62,884 bases of DNA, from positions 1 to 62,884 of the forward strand of contig CAUJHQ010000167.1 of the NCBI GenBank assembly GCA_963204815.1. Reading direction: 5' to 3'. The notes beneath the pieces are model-generated. The model did no database searches and was not told the DNA's origin. It was given only the letters and a program-made list of their open reading frames with translations. Made by a program: the position numbers and the translations under genes. Numbering within the stretch: the stretch's first letter is position 1; every line of letters starts with the position of its first letter. This DNA is from Pseudomonadota bacterium. GTDB taxonomy: Bacteria > Pseudomonadota > Gammaproteobacteria > Burkholderiales > Burkholderiaceae_C. Positions 8,253 through 16,222 of the stretch are shown here, piece by piece.

Positions 8253-9587
8253 ATGCTGCACCCTCACCGCCCTCCCGAGTCTCCCTTCCCGCGTGGCCGC
8301 CTGGCTGCGGCGCCGCTGCGCCTGGGCACGCTCGCTGCCGGCCTGGCACTGGCGCTGCCGGCCGCCGCCCTCGACTACGGCCCGTTCAGCCTGAACGGCT
8401 TCGCGAAGGCCGAAATCCAGCGCGGCACCAACGTCTGCACCGACTGCCAGCGCGAGACGGGCGAGAACCGCCAGCGTCTGTGGGCCGATGACATCGCCTA
8501 CGGCAAGCGCTACGGTACCGAGACCACGCACGTCACGCTGGTGCAGCCGTACATCGGCGTCAAGCAGGACCTGGGCGGCGGCTTCAAGGCCTTCGGCCTG
8601 TGGAGCCAGCGCTGGCGCGACGGCAACGTCGACCTGCCCGGCTGGCTCTACGAGCGCAATGCCGGCGTGCAGCACGAGGACTACGGGCGCCTGGCCATCG
8701 GCGCGATGACGACGCGCGGCTGGAGCGTGGCCGACTACCCCTACGGCACCAACGTCGGCGTCTCCGACGCCTGGGGTTCCAGCGGCGCCGGCTACGGCCT
8801 GCTCGGCCACGCCGTGCGCTACATGACGCGCAAGCTCGACTTCTTCGAAGGCGACCTGGTGCTCGAGGCCACGTACGACAAGGGCAACCGCGGCTGGAAG
8901 AAGAACAAGCCGCGCTTCTGGGAGTTCTACGGCCAGTACGTGAAGGGCGACCTCGTCGTCGACGCGATGCTGCAGGACACGCGCAACGGCGAACCGGTGG
9001 CCTGGGGCCACGCCCCCTTCGGCGGCCTGACGGCGTTCCCGGCCGACGACGACAAGCTCGGCAGCTCGAGCCAGGGCATGGCGATGGCGATGGCGCGCTA
9101 CCAGGTCGACGCGCGCCTCGAAGTGTCCGGCGGCCTGCGCTTCAACCGCTGGAGCGGCGCCTACGCCGTGCAGACCACCACCGGCCCGCTCGGGCAGTGG
9201 AACAACATGTTCAACGTCGACTGGGGCGGCACCCGGGACGGCGTGCCGAACCCGGGCTACGCCGCGCGCTCGCGCGACTTCATGCTCGGCCTGCGCTACC
9301 GCGTGGACAACTGGACGGCCTCGACCGGCATGGTCTACCTCGGCGCCGCCAAGACCGACAACCCGAGCGAGCGCGGCCAGAGCAACACGCTGCGCATCAA
9401 CACGCTGGGCCTGAACTACGACTTCCGCAACGGCCTGCAGGCCTACGGCATGGCCGGCATGGCGCGCTACAAGCAAAAGGGCCTGGCGCCGCTGTCGATG
9501 CCGGCACACAACGCATTCACCAACATCGACTCGCGCGTGGCCGACCACGGCAACTGGTTCGGCGCCGGCGCCGTGTACACGTTCTGA
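8253..9587 (+). CDS. Outer-membrane beta-barrel porin, probable glucan-oligosaccharide uptake
   Basis: 444 residues. An N-terminal signal peptide with a long basic n-region ends near LALALPAAA-LDYG (about residue 38). The mature protein consists of alternating amphipathic strands rich in aromatic and Gly residues. It ends in GAGAVYTF, with the C-terminal Phe expected of Bam-inserted barrels. It is not a TonB-dependent receptor: there is no plug domain, no TonB box, and it is far too short. I assign it to a substrate-specific porin by fold and context; no exact family is recognised. Two cysteines (VCTDC) near the start of the mature protein could form a disulphide. The AGAAGG site lies 5 nt before the ATG. 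The GH17 lipoprotein gene follows after 11 bp and is surely co-transcribed. Confidence 0.8.
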   Translation: MLHPHRPPESPFPRGRLAAAPLRLGTLAAGLALALPAAALDYGPFSLNGFAKAEIQRGTNVCTDCQRETGENRQRLWADDIAYGKRYGTETTHVTLVQPYIGVKQDLGGGFKAFGLWSQRWRDGNVDLPGWLYERNAGVQHEDYGRLAIGAMTTRGWSVADYPYGTNVGVSDAWGSSGAGYGLLGHAVRYMTRKLDFFEGDLVLEATYDKGNRGWKKNKPRFWEFYGQYVKGDLVVDAMLQDTRNGEPVAWGHAPFGGLTAFPADDDKLGSSSQGMAMAMARYQVDARLEVSGGLRFNRWSGAYAVQTTTGPLGQWNNMFNVDWGGTRDGVPNPGYAARSRDFMLGLRYRVDNWTASTGMVYLGAAKTDNPSERGQSNTLRINTLGLNYDFRNGLQAYGMAGMARYKQKGLAPLSMPAHNAFTNIDSRVADHGNWFGAGAVYTF

Positions 9588-9598
9588 AGGCCGCCTCC

Positions 9599-11332
9599 AT
9601 GAACACCCTGAACCTCTCCCGGGCCGCGCGCCTCGTCGCCGCGCCGATGCTGGCCGCCACCCTGCTGCTCGGCGCCTGCGGCGGCGGCGACAAGTACACC
9701 GACTCGCCGCTGTCGATCACCGACCAGCGCCCGCTCAGCACCGAGTTCACCACGCGCACCGCCGTCAGCTACTCGCCCTACCGCAGCAGCACCAACGAGT
9801 CGCAGCTGGGCAGCGAGGTCATCACGCCGGCCAACGTGCTGCAGGACCTGCAACTCATCCGCGCCGCCGGCATCGGCATGATCCGGCTGTTCAGCAGCCG
9901 CGCCTTCGCGCAGACGGTGCTCGACGTCATCCGCGACAACGGCCTCGACCTGAAGGTGATGCTCGGCGCCTACCCCAACCCGGTGAACAGCGCCGCGGAC
10001 GAAGCCGACAACCAGGCCGAGCTCGACAAGGCGATCCAGCTCGCCAACGACTACCGCGACATCGTCGAGGCGGTGAGCGTCGGCAACGAGACGATGGTCG
10101 TCTGGTCGACGCACAAGGTGCCGGTGGAGACGATGGCCGCCTACCTGCGCAAGGTGCGCGCGGCGATCCGCCAGCCGGTGACCACCGACGACAACTGGCT
10201 CTTCTGGGCCGGCGTGCCGAAGGCGATCGCCGACGTCGTCGACTTCGCGGCGGTGCACACCTACCCGCTGCTAGACACCTTCTACGACCCCGGCCTGTGG
10301 GACTGGCGCTTCAAGACCGTGGCCGCCGACCAGCGTGCCGCCGCGATGGCCGCCGGCGCGGTGGCCGAGGCGAAGCGCCAGTTCGGCCAGGCGCGCGCCG
10401 CGTTCGACAAGCTGAACCTGCCGAACTTCCCGATGGTGATCGGCGAGACCGGCTGGGTCGCGCGCGACGCCGGCGGCGGCCCGGTGCTGAACTACCGCGC
10501 CCACCCGGTGAACCAGAAGCTCTACTTCGACGCGCTGCAGCAGTGGGCCGCCGAAGGCCGCAACAGCCCGCACGGGCCGAAGGCGATGTTCTTCTTCCAG
10601 GCCTTCGACGAACCCTGGAAGCAGGGCGACGACGGCTGGGGCCTGTTCAACAAGGACCGCCAGGCGCGCTACGTGGTGCAGGGCCTGGGCACCTGCGGCG
10701 TCACCTGGACCTGCGAGCCCGGCAGCTACACCGCCGCCGACGCGCTGAGCTGGGTGGCGCCGACCGTCGCGCCGGCGGTCACGGCGCCGCGCTACACGCT
10801 CTACTCGGAAGCCACGGTGGCCGGCGAGCAACGCGCCACCGGCCTGCGCTGGGACCCGTTCGCCTTCACCGGCTACCGCGACGACAACACCAGCGCCGCC
10901 CCCGGCGACGGCAGCACCAGCTTCGAGATCACGCCAAACCCGCTGAACTACGGCTGGGGCCTGTTCCACTACGCCGCCGCCGGCACCACCGAGAACCTCT
11001 CGGAGTTCGCCGCCGGGCACCTGAACTTCAGCGTGCGCAGCGACAGCTACCCGGGCCGCATCGAGATCGGCATCAGCACCGACACCGACGACCGCGACAT
11101 CCAGGAGGCCTACCTGACGGTCGGCCCCGGCGACTACGGCTACTGCAACACCAACCAGTGGTGCAGCGTGTCGATCCCGGTGTCGGCCTTCCTCGCCGCG
11201 AACCCGAAGCTGGACCTGCGGCTGGTGTCGTTCCGCTTCATCATCGCCGACCGCTACAGCTTCACCGGCAAGCCGCTGGACACCACCGGCCTGCCGAGGA
11301 TCAGCATCGACGGCCTCTACTGGTCGAAGTGA
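9599..11332 (+). CDS. GH17-family lipoprotein with C-terminal beta-sandwich module
   Basis: 577 residues. It has a signal peptide with lipobox (LLLGAC-GGG, Cys near residue 22). The catalytic domain is a (beta/alpha)8 barrel of the GH17 type at about 55-370. AVSYSPYR and AAGIGMIRLFSS occur on the first strands, SVGNETMVVW holds the acid/base Glu, and MVIGETGWVARD the nucleophile Glu. GH17 enzymes hydrolyse or transfer beta-1,3-glucan chains. After about residue 400 comes a second domain of about 170 residues (TLYSEATVAGEQ ... RISIDGLYW). It looks like an all-beta carbohydrate-binding module, is not one I can name, and differs from the triplicated module at 3566-5617. Expected location is the outer membrane, facing either side. 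It is the second gene of the porin unit. The ribosome-binding site is weak, which suggests translational coupling. Confidence 0.88.
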   Translation: MNTLNLSRAARLVAAPMLAATLLLGACGGGDKYTDSPLSITDQRPLSTEFTTRTAVSYSPYRSSTNESQLGSEVITPANVLQDLQLIRAAGIGMIRLFSSRAFAQTVLDVIRDNGLDLKVMLGAYPNPVNSAADEADNQAELDKAIQLANDYRDIVEAVSVGNETMVVWSTHKVPVETMAAYLRKVRAAIRQPVTTDDNWLFWAGVPKAIADVVDFAAVHTYPLLDTFYDPGLWDWRFKTVAADQRAAAMAAGAVAEAKRQFGQARAAFDKLNLPNFPMVIGETGWVARDAGGGPVLNYRAHPVNQKLYFDALQQWAAEGRNSPHGPKAMFFFQAFDEPWKQGDDGWGLFNKDRQARYVVQGLGTCGVTWTCEPGSYTAADALSWVAPTVAPAVTAPRYTLYSEATVAGEQRATGLRWDPFAFTGYRDDNTSAAPGDGSTSFEITPNPLNYGWGLFHYAAAGTTENLSEFAAGHLNFSVRSDSYPGRIEIGISTDTDDRDIQEAYLTVGPGDYGYCNTNQWCSVSIPVSAFLAANPKLDLRLVSFRFIIADRYSFTGKPLDTTGLPRISIDGLYWSK

Positions 11333-11345
11333 GCCTGCGGTGGTG

Positions 11346-11380
11346 GCTCAGGCGCGCGTGACGGCGACGCGCGCCTGAGC
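11346..11380. terminator. Perfect 14-bp hairpin between convergent units
   Basis: GCTCAGGCGCGCGT (11346-11359) pairs perfectly with ACGCGCGCCTGAGC (11367-11380) around a 7-nt loop. It lies midway between the stops of the convergent porin/GH17 unit (11332) and the GH16 gene (11426). There is no U-tract, but the symmetry suits a bidirectional terminator or 3'-end stabiliser. Confidence 0.65.
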
Positions 11381-11425
11381 GAACAGCCGTCGCCGTGGAG
11401 GCGCTGAACGGCAGCGACACGGCGC

Positions 11426-12325
11426 TCAGGGCACCTGCCACACGCGCACGTGCTCGACCTCCATCGTCACCGGGAAGATCGCGTCGTCCACCGCGCCGCC
11501 GAGCGTGCCGCCGATGGCGATGTTGAGCAGCAGGTACTGCGGCGCATCGAAGGGCCAGGCCGGGCGGCCGGTGCCGGGGTTGGCATAGCGGTGGTAGACG
11601 ACGCCGTCGACGCCGATCGCGATCCCGTCGGCCGTCCAGTGCAGCTGGTAGTCGTGGAACGCGCTGCAGGCATCGGTCACCGTCGTGCTCGAACCGTTGC
11701 CCGAGCCGCCGGTGATCGGCGTGTGCACCGTGCCGAGGATGCGCGTCGGCTGGCTGCCCACCTGCTCCATGATGTCGATCTCGCCGTCGTCCGGCCAGCG
11801 GCCGCCGGCGCCCAGCATCCAGATCGCCGGCCAGGTGCCGCGCCCGCAAGGCAGCTTCGCGCGCACCTCGAAGAAGCCGTAGGTCCACTGCGCCTTGCCG
11901 CGCGTGACGAGGCGCGCCGAGGTGTAGCGCTGGCCGCCCCAGTCGGCCGCGCCGGCCAGCGATTCGCGGCGCGCCGTGATGCGCAGCCGGCCGTCGCTGA
12001 CCAGCGTGTTCTCGTAGCGCGCCGCCGCGTAGTACTGCAGCTCGCCGTTGTACCAGCCGAAGGGGTTGCGCTCGGTGTCGTAACCCCAGCGTTGGGTGTC
12101 GGGCAGGCCGTCGAGGTCGAACTCGTCGAACCACACGAGGCGGTAGCCGGCCGGCAGGCCGGCCGCGGGGGGCGACGTGGGCGAAGGCGAAGGTGACGGG
12201 GCGGGCGTCGGCACCGGCGCGGCCGCGGGCGGTGCCGACGCACCGGGGTCGCCACCGCCGCCGCAGCCCGCCAGCGCGAGCCACGCCACCGCCAGCGCGG
12301 CGCGGCGCCGCGCCGTGTCAGCCAC
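11426..12325 (-). CDS. GH16 beta-1,3-glucanase (laminarinase), lipoprotein
   Basis: 299 residues from the GTG at 12325. A Met six codons earlier (12343) is the alternative. The N-terminus has a hydrophobic stretch ending in LALAGC-GGGGD, a lipobox, then a Pro/Ala/Ser linker (PAPSPSPSPTSPP). The rest is a single GH16 jelly-roll domain. WFDEFDLDGLP opens it, GELQYYAA and WPAIWML are conserved surface motifs, and DGEIDIMEQVG is the catalytic ExDxxE site (nucleophile, helper Asp, acid/base). It cleaves beta-1,3 (and mixed) glucans outside the cytoplasm. It is the last gene of the nine-gene operon. Its start overlaps the GH17 stop by 8 bp, which indicates coupling. Confidence 0.9.
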   Translation of the reverse strand: MADTARRRAALAVAWLALAGCGGGGDPGASAPPAAAPVPTPAPSPSPSPTSPPAAGLPAGYRLVWFDEFDLDGLPDTQRWGYDTERNPFGWYNGELQYYAAARYENTLVSDGRLRITARRESLAGAADWGGQRYTSARLVTRGKAQWTYGFFEVRAKLPCGRGTWPAIWMLGAGGRWPDDGEIDIMEQVGSQPTRILGTVHTPITGGSGNGSSTTVTDACSAFHDYQLHWTADGIAIGVDGVVYHRYANPGTGRPAWPFDAPQYLLLNIAIGGTLGGAVDDAIFPVTMEVEHVRVWQVP

Positions 12326-13259
12326 GCAGCAGGCCTTCGGCATGCAGCGCCCGCAGCGCGCGCTTGGGCTGCCGGTCCACCGTGTACAGGCCCCAGTGCT
12401 TCTCGGGTTCCAGCGGGTCGGCCGAGCCCTTCCACGGTTCGTCGAAGGCCTCGAACACGAAGCACGGCAGGCCGGCGTCGCGCGCCCACGGCAGCAGCGC
12501 GCGCAGGTACTCGGCCTGCAGCGCGTCGTTCGCATCGCCGGCGTGCATGCCGCGGCCGTTGCTCTGCGTCGCCCAGCCGGCTTCGGTGATGGCGATCGCC
12601 TTCCCCGGGTGCGCCGCCTGCACGCGCGCCACGTCGGCCTGCGTGCAGGCCAGCGCGTCGTCGATGCGCCGGTACTCCCACAGCGGGTAGCTGTGCACGG
12701 AGATGAAGTCCAGCTCGGGCACCAGCGGCGCCAGCTTGTCGAGCCAGGGCACGTGGTTCTCGCAGAAGGTGACCGGCTGGCGCACGGCCGCCTTCACGCG
12801 GCGCACGTGCTCCACCATGCGCGGCACCGGCACCAGGTGGTCGGTCCAGTCGACGGTGGCTTCGTTGCCGACCGCCACCGCGCAGACGACGTCCGCATGT
12901 TCGTTGGCCAGCGCGATCAGGCGGCCGACCTCGGCCTCGTTGGCGCGCCGGTTCTCGGCCAGCCGGTCGTCGGCGTACGACGCGCCCCACGGGCAGCCCG
13001 GGTTGGAGACCTCGGCGCCGAGGTAGGCGCCGAGCAGCACCTGCAGCGGCAGCCGGTCTTCGCGGACCACCTGCAGCACGCGCTCGGCGTGCGGCGTGCA
13101 GTCGTACAGGCGCAGCAGGCGCCAGCTCGGCGCCAGCAGGTGCAGGTCTTCGCGGATCTGCGCGACGCTCGGGTAGACCTGCGTGTCCGGGCTCTGGCCC
13201 TCGCGGTAGCCGGAGTAGCAGATCGCCGCGCCGGCGGGCAGCAGCGGTGCGCGCGTCAT
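12318..13259 (-). CDS. GH17-family glucanase, no signal peptide (paralogue A)
   Basis: 313 residues, a single GH17 barrel without signal peptide or membrane segment, hence predicted cytoplasmic. The motifs are AICYSGYREGQSP on the first strand, AVAVGNEATVDW (acid/base Glu) and IAITEAGWATQSNG (nucleophile Glu); VFEAFDEPWKG is the usual C-terminal strand. The ATG at 13259 overlaps the preceding stop by 4 bp (ATGA). A cytoplasmic GH17 next to an importer suggests trimming of imported beta-1,3-oligosaccharides, or the reverse transglycosylation. Sequence alone does not separate these. Shared motifs suggest a tandem-duplication origin with paralogue B, though the two have diverged widely. Confidence 0.88.
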   Translation of the reverse strand: MTRAPLLPAGAAICYSGYREGQSPDTQVYPSVAQIREDLHLLAPSWRLLRLYDCTPHAERVLQVVREDRLPLQVLLGAYLGAEVSNPGCPWGASYADDRLAENRRANEAEVGRLIALANEHADVVCAVAVGNEATVDWTDHLVPVPRMVEHVRRVKAAVRQPVTFCENHVPWLDKLAPLVPELDFISVHSYPLWEYRRIDDALACTQADVARVQAAHPGKAIAITEAGWATQSNGRGMHAGDANDALQAEYLRALLPWARDAGLPCFVFEAFDEPWKGSADPLEPEKHWGLYTVDRQPKRALRALHAEGLLRG

Positions 13260-14245
13260 CCGAACTTGGGCCTCATGTCCTTGTCCCACAGGCCCCAGAA
13301 AGCGCCGACGTCGCCTTCGGCGCCGACCTTCCAGGCCTCGTCGTAGGCCGCGAACCAGAACACCTCCACGCCGTCCTGCTCGGCCCAGCGCTGGGTGTCG
13401 ACGAAGTAGCGCATCGCGCCTTCGGTCGACGGCAGCGCGCCGTGGAACGCGCTGCCCTGGTCGGGCCAGCCGGTCTCGCTGATGACGATGCGCTTGCCCG
13501 GCGCGGCGGCACGCGTGCGCGCCAGCATGCTCTGCATGTAGGCCAGCGCACCCTCGCGCGGGCAGCCTTCCCAGAAGGGGTAGCAGTTGGTCAGCACCAC
13601 GTCGCAGGCGGCGGTGATGCGCGGGTGCTTCTCGAACAGGTAGTAGGCGTCGACGTAGCCGACCGGCACGCCGGGCAGCGCCGCCTTCACGCGCTGAAGG
13701 CAGGCGAGCAGCGCGTCCTCGTCGAGGTCCTCGCGCAGCAGCACCTCGTTGCCGACGGCGACGATGTCGGCATGGCCGGCACGCGCCACGTCGATCACGC
13801 CCTGCAGCTCGCGTTCGTTGATGGCGGCGTCGGTGCCGAGCCAGGCGCCGACCAGCGTCTTCAGCCCGAGCTCGTGCGCGATGCGCGGCGTCTGCTCGTG
13901 GCCGTCGGTGCAGCTGAAGGTGCGCACCCAGCGCGTGTGCGGGCGGATGTGCTCGAGCCGCGCACGGATCTGTTCGGCGCTGACCTGGGCGCCCGGCTGC
14001 TGGCCTTCGACGTAAGGGCTGAAGCACAGGCCGTGCACGCCACGGCCGAGCACGGCGCTGAACTCGGTCGTGAGCGTGTGCGCGGGCACCGGCGCACGCG
14101 GCGCGCCGGCCGGCGTCCAGGCGCTGCCGGGGGCGACGGCGGCGCGGGCCGGCGGCGGCGTGGCCGCCGGAGCGACCGGGGCCGCAGCGGCGGCGCCAGC
14201 AGCAACAGCAGCAGGCGCAGGAGAAGCATCGACAGGCTTGGACAC
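13256..14245 (-). CDS. GH17-family glucanase with Ala/Pro-rich N-terminus (paralogue B)
   Basis: 329 residues from a GTG at 14245. A GGAG six nt upstream lies just after the stop of the previous gene and supports this start. Residues 1-60 are low-complexity Ala/Pro/Val with no clear signal peptide. The rest is a GH17 barrel: GLCFSPYVEGQQPG, then IVAVGNEVLLRED with the acid/base Glu and IVISETGWPDQG with the nucleophile Glu. FWFAAYDEAWK ends the barrel. The N-terminal stretch could be a linker, an interaction tail or an atypical export signal; the long run of Ala leaves location open. It is coupled to paralogue A by a 4-bp ATGA overlap. Confidence 0.85.
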   Translation of the reverse strand: MSKPVDASPAPAAVAAGAAAAAPVAPAATPPPARAAVAPGSAWTPAGAPRAPVPAHTLTTEFSAVLGRGVHGLCFSPYVEGQQPGAQVSAEQIRARLEHIRPHTRWVRTFSCTDGHEQTPRIAHELGLKTLVGAWLGTDAAINERELQGVIDVARAGHADIVAVGNEVLLREDLDEDALLACLQRVKAALPGVPVGYVDAYYLFEKHPRITAACDVVLTNCYPFWEGCPREGALAYMQSMLARTRAAAPGKRIVISETGWPDQGSAFHGALPSTEGAMRYFVDTQRWAEQDGVEVFWFAAYDEAWKVGAEGDVGAFWGLWDKDMRPKFG

Positions 14246-14257
14246 GCGGAACTCCGT

Positions 14258-15160
14258 TCAGGCCTTCTTGTGCCAGGGCAGGCGGCCCGGGCCGCGCGGC
14301 TTCACGGCACCGTGGCCGCCCACCTTGCGGTACACGCGCACGTGGTCCACCTGCAGCTCGGCAGGGAACCGGGTGTCGGGGCCGGGCACGCCGGGGAAGT
14401 TGCCGCCGACCGCCACGTTCATCAGCAGGTAGAAGGGCTGGTCGAAGGGCGCCGGCCAGGGGTGCAGGTCGCTCGCGCGGCGCGCCTCGACGCCGGCGCC
14501 GTCGACCGTCTTGCCGCAGCTCCACCAGTGGTTGCGCGTGCAGGTGTGAACGTCGTCGACGTAGAAGCGGATCTCGCCCGGTTCCCACTCGACCGCGTAG
14601 GTGTGCCAGTCGGCCACCGTGCTGCCACCGGGCAGCGCGTGCACATGCGTCAGCAGCGAACGCGCCGGGTAGGTGGAGCCGAAGTGCAGGCTGTTCAGCA
14701 CCTCGTGCGGCCGCTCGCCGACGATCTCCATCAGGTCGATCTCGCCGCTGGCGGCCCAGCCGCCGTAGGCATCGTCCTGCGGCAGCATCCACAGCGCCGG
14801 CCACAGCCCCTTGCCCCAGGGCACGCGGGCGCGGAACTCGACGCGGCCGTACAGCGTGGTGAAGAGCGGCGTGCCGTCGCGCCGCCGCGTCTTCAGCCGC
14901 GCCGACGTGTAGCCGCAGCCGTGCAGCGACTCCTTCAGCGCGCGGATCGTCAACACGCTGTCCTTCACCTGCACGTTGGCCGGTGCGTCGGTGTAGTACT
15001 GCAGCTCCTCGTTGCCCCAGCCGGCCACCCAGCGGTGGCTCTTGTAGTCGAAGAAGCCGTTGCCGAGGTCGAAGTCCCACTTGCTGCGGTCGACCTCGGT
15101 GCCGTCGAACTCGTCGGCCCAGACGAGTTCCCAGCCGCCCGGCTTCGCCTTCCGTGCCAC
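14258..15160 (-). CDS. GH16 beta-1,3-glucanase, no signal peptide
   Basis: 300 residues from the GTG at 15160, 5 bp after the ATPase stop. No ATG precedes the conserved domain, and a CTG at 15169 is the only other near start. The protein opens directly with the GH16 fold (WELVWADEFDGTEVD), so there is no export signal. The catalytic ExDxxE site is SGEIDLMEIVGE; GLWPALWMLPQDD and YLLMNVAVGGNFPG are conserved GH16 motifs. Two Cys lie in HTCTRNHWWSCG. A cytoplasmic GH16 is unusual, since family members normally meet polymer outside the cell. Either it trims long imported oligosaccharides, or the start is mis-seen and an export signal is missing. The ribosome-binding site is weak, consistent with coupling. 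Confidence 0.85.
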   Translation of the reverse strand: MARKAKPGGWELVWADEFDGTEVDRSKWDFDLGNGFFDYKSHRWVAGWGNEELQYYTDAPANVQVKDSVLTIRALKESLHGCGYTSARLKTRRRDGTPLFTTLYGRVEFRARVPWGKGLWPALWMLPQDDAYGGWAASGEIDLMEIVGERPHEVLNSLHFGSTYPARSLLTHVHALPGGSTVADWHTYAVEWEPGEIRFYVDDVHTCTRNHWWSCGKTVDGAGVEARRASDLHPWPAPFDQPFYLLMNVAVGGNFPGVPGPDTRFPAELQVDHVRVYRKVGGHGAVKPRGPGRLPWHKKA

Positions 15161-15165
15161 GGGGT

Positions 15166-16221
15166 TCAGGCCGCCAGGCGCTGGTCGGCGCCGAAGCCGA
15201 GCGCCCAGGTGGCGTCGGGCTGCAGGCCGACGCTCTGGCCGGCTTCGACTCGGTGGTGGCCGGCGCCGACCTTGGCGCTCAGCAGCTCGGCCACGCCGTC
15301 CACGCGCAGGTGCAGGATCGACGAATCGCCCAGGTGCTCGGCCAGTTCCACGCGCGCCGGCACGCCGCTGCCGGCGGCACCGACCACCAGGTGCTCGGGC
15401 CGCAGGCCCATGCGCTGCACGCCGGCGCCGGCGTTGCCGGCGAGCGTGTTCCACAGCGCCTGGTGCGCCGCCGGCGCGTCGGCGGCGGGGCGGTCGATCA
15501 GGTTGATGCGCGGCGCGCCGATGAAGCCGGCGACGAACTCGTTGGCCGGCTGCTCGTACAGCGTCATCGGCGCACCGACCTGCTCGACGTGGCCCTTGTG
15601 GAAGACGGCGATGCGGTCGCCCATCGTCATGGCCTCGACCTGGTCGTGCGTCACGTAGATCATCGTCGTGCCCAGCTCCTTGTGCAGGCGGCTCAGCTCG
15701 ATGCGCATGTTCACGCGCAGCGCGGCGTCCAGGTTCGACAGCGGCTCGTCGAACAGGAAGACCTTGGGCTTGCGCACGATGGCGCGGCCGATCGCCACGC
15801 GCTGGCGCTGGCCGCCGGAAAGCTCCTTCGGGTAGCGGCCGAGCAGTTCGGTGATGCGCAGGATCTCGGCCGCACGGCCCACCTGCTGCGTGCGCTCGGC
15901 CTTGCCGACGCCGGCCATCTTGAGCGCGAAGCCCATGTTGTCGGCCACCGTCATGTGCGGGTAGAGGGCGTAGCTCTGGAACACCATCGCCGCGCCGCGG
16001 TCGGCGGGGCGCATGTCGTTGGCGCGCACGCCGTCGATCAGCAGGTCGCCGGCGCTGATGCTCTCCAGCCCCGCGATCATGCGCAACGTGGTGCTCTTGC
16101 CGCAGCCGCTGGGGCCGACGAAGACGAGGAACTCGCCGTCCCGCACCTCGAGGTCGATGCCCTTGATGACGTCGACCGTGCCGTAGCTCTTCTTGATGCC
16201 CTTCAGGGAGACGGAACCCAT
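15166..16221 (-). CDS. ABC importer ATPase, MalK/UgpC type
   Basis: 351 residues. This is the ATP-hydrolysing subunit of a carbohydrate ABC importer on the cytoplasmic face. Walker A is GPSGCGKST, the signature is LSGGQRQRV, Walker B is VFLFDEPLSNLDA, and the switch His is in IYVTHDQVEAMTMGD. The C-terminal part (from about 240) is the MalK-type OB-fold regulatory domain, with RPEHL. Such ATPases often serve several importers. Here it lies in the operon with its likely permeases, although GH1 separates it from them. The ATG at 16221 comes 1 nt after the GH1 stop. Confidence 0.95.
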   Translation of the reverse strand: MGSVSLKGIKKSYGTVDVIKGIDLEVRDGEFLVFVGPSGCGKSTTLRMIAGLESISAGDLLIDGVRANDMRPADRGAAMVFQSYALYPHMTVADNMGFALKMAGVGKAERTQQVGRAAEILRITELLGRYPKELSGGQRQRVAIGRAIVRKPKVFLFDEPLSNLDAALRVNMRIELSRLHKELGTTMIYVTHDQVEAMTMGDRIAVFHKGHVEQVGAPMTLYEQPANEFVAGFIGAPRINLIDRPAADAPAAHQALWNTLAGNAGAGVQRMGLRPEHLVVGAAGSGVPARVELAEHLGDSSILHLRVDGVAELLSAKVGAGHHRVEAGQSVGLQPDATWALGFGADQRLAA

Positions 16222-16222
16222 C

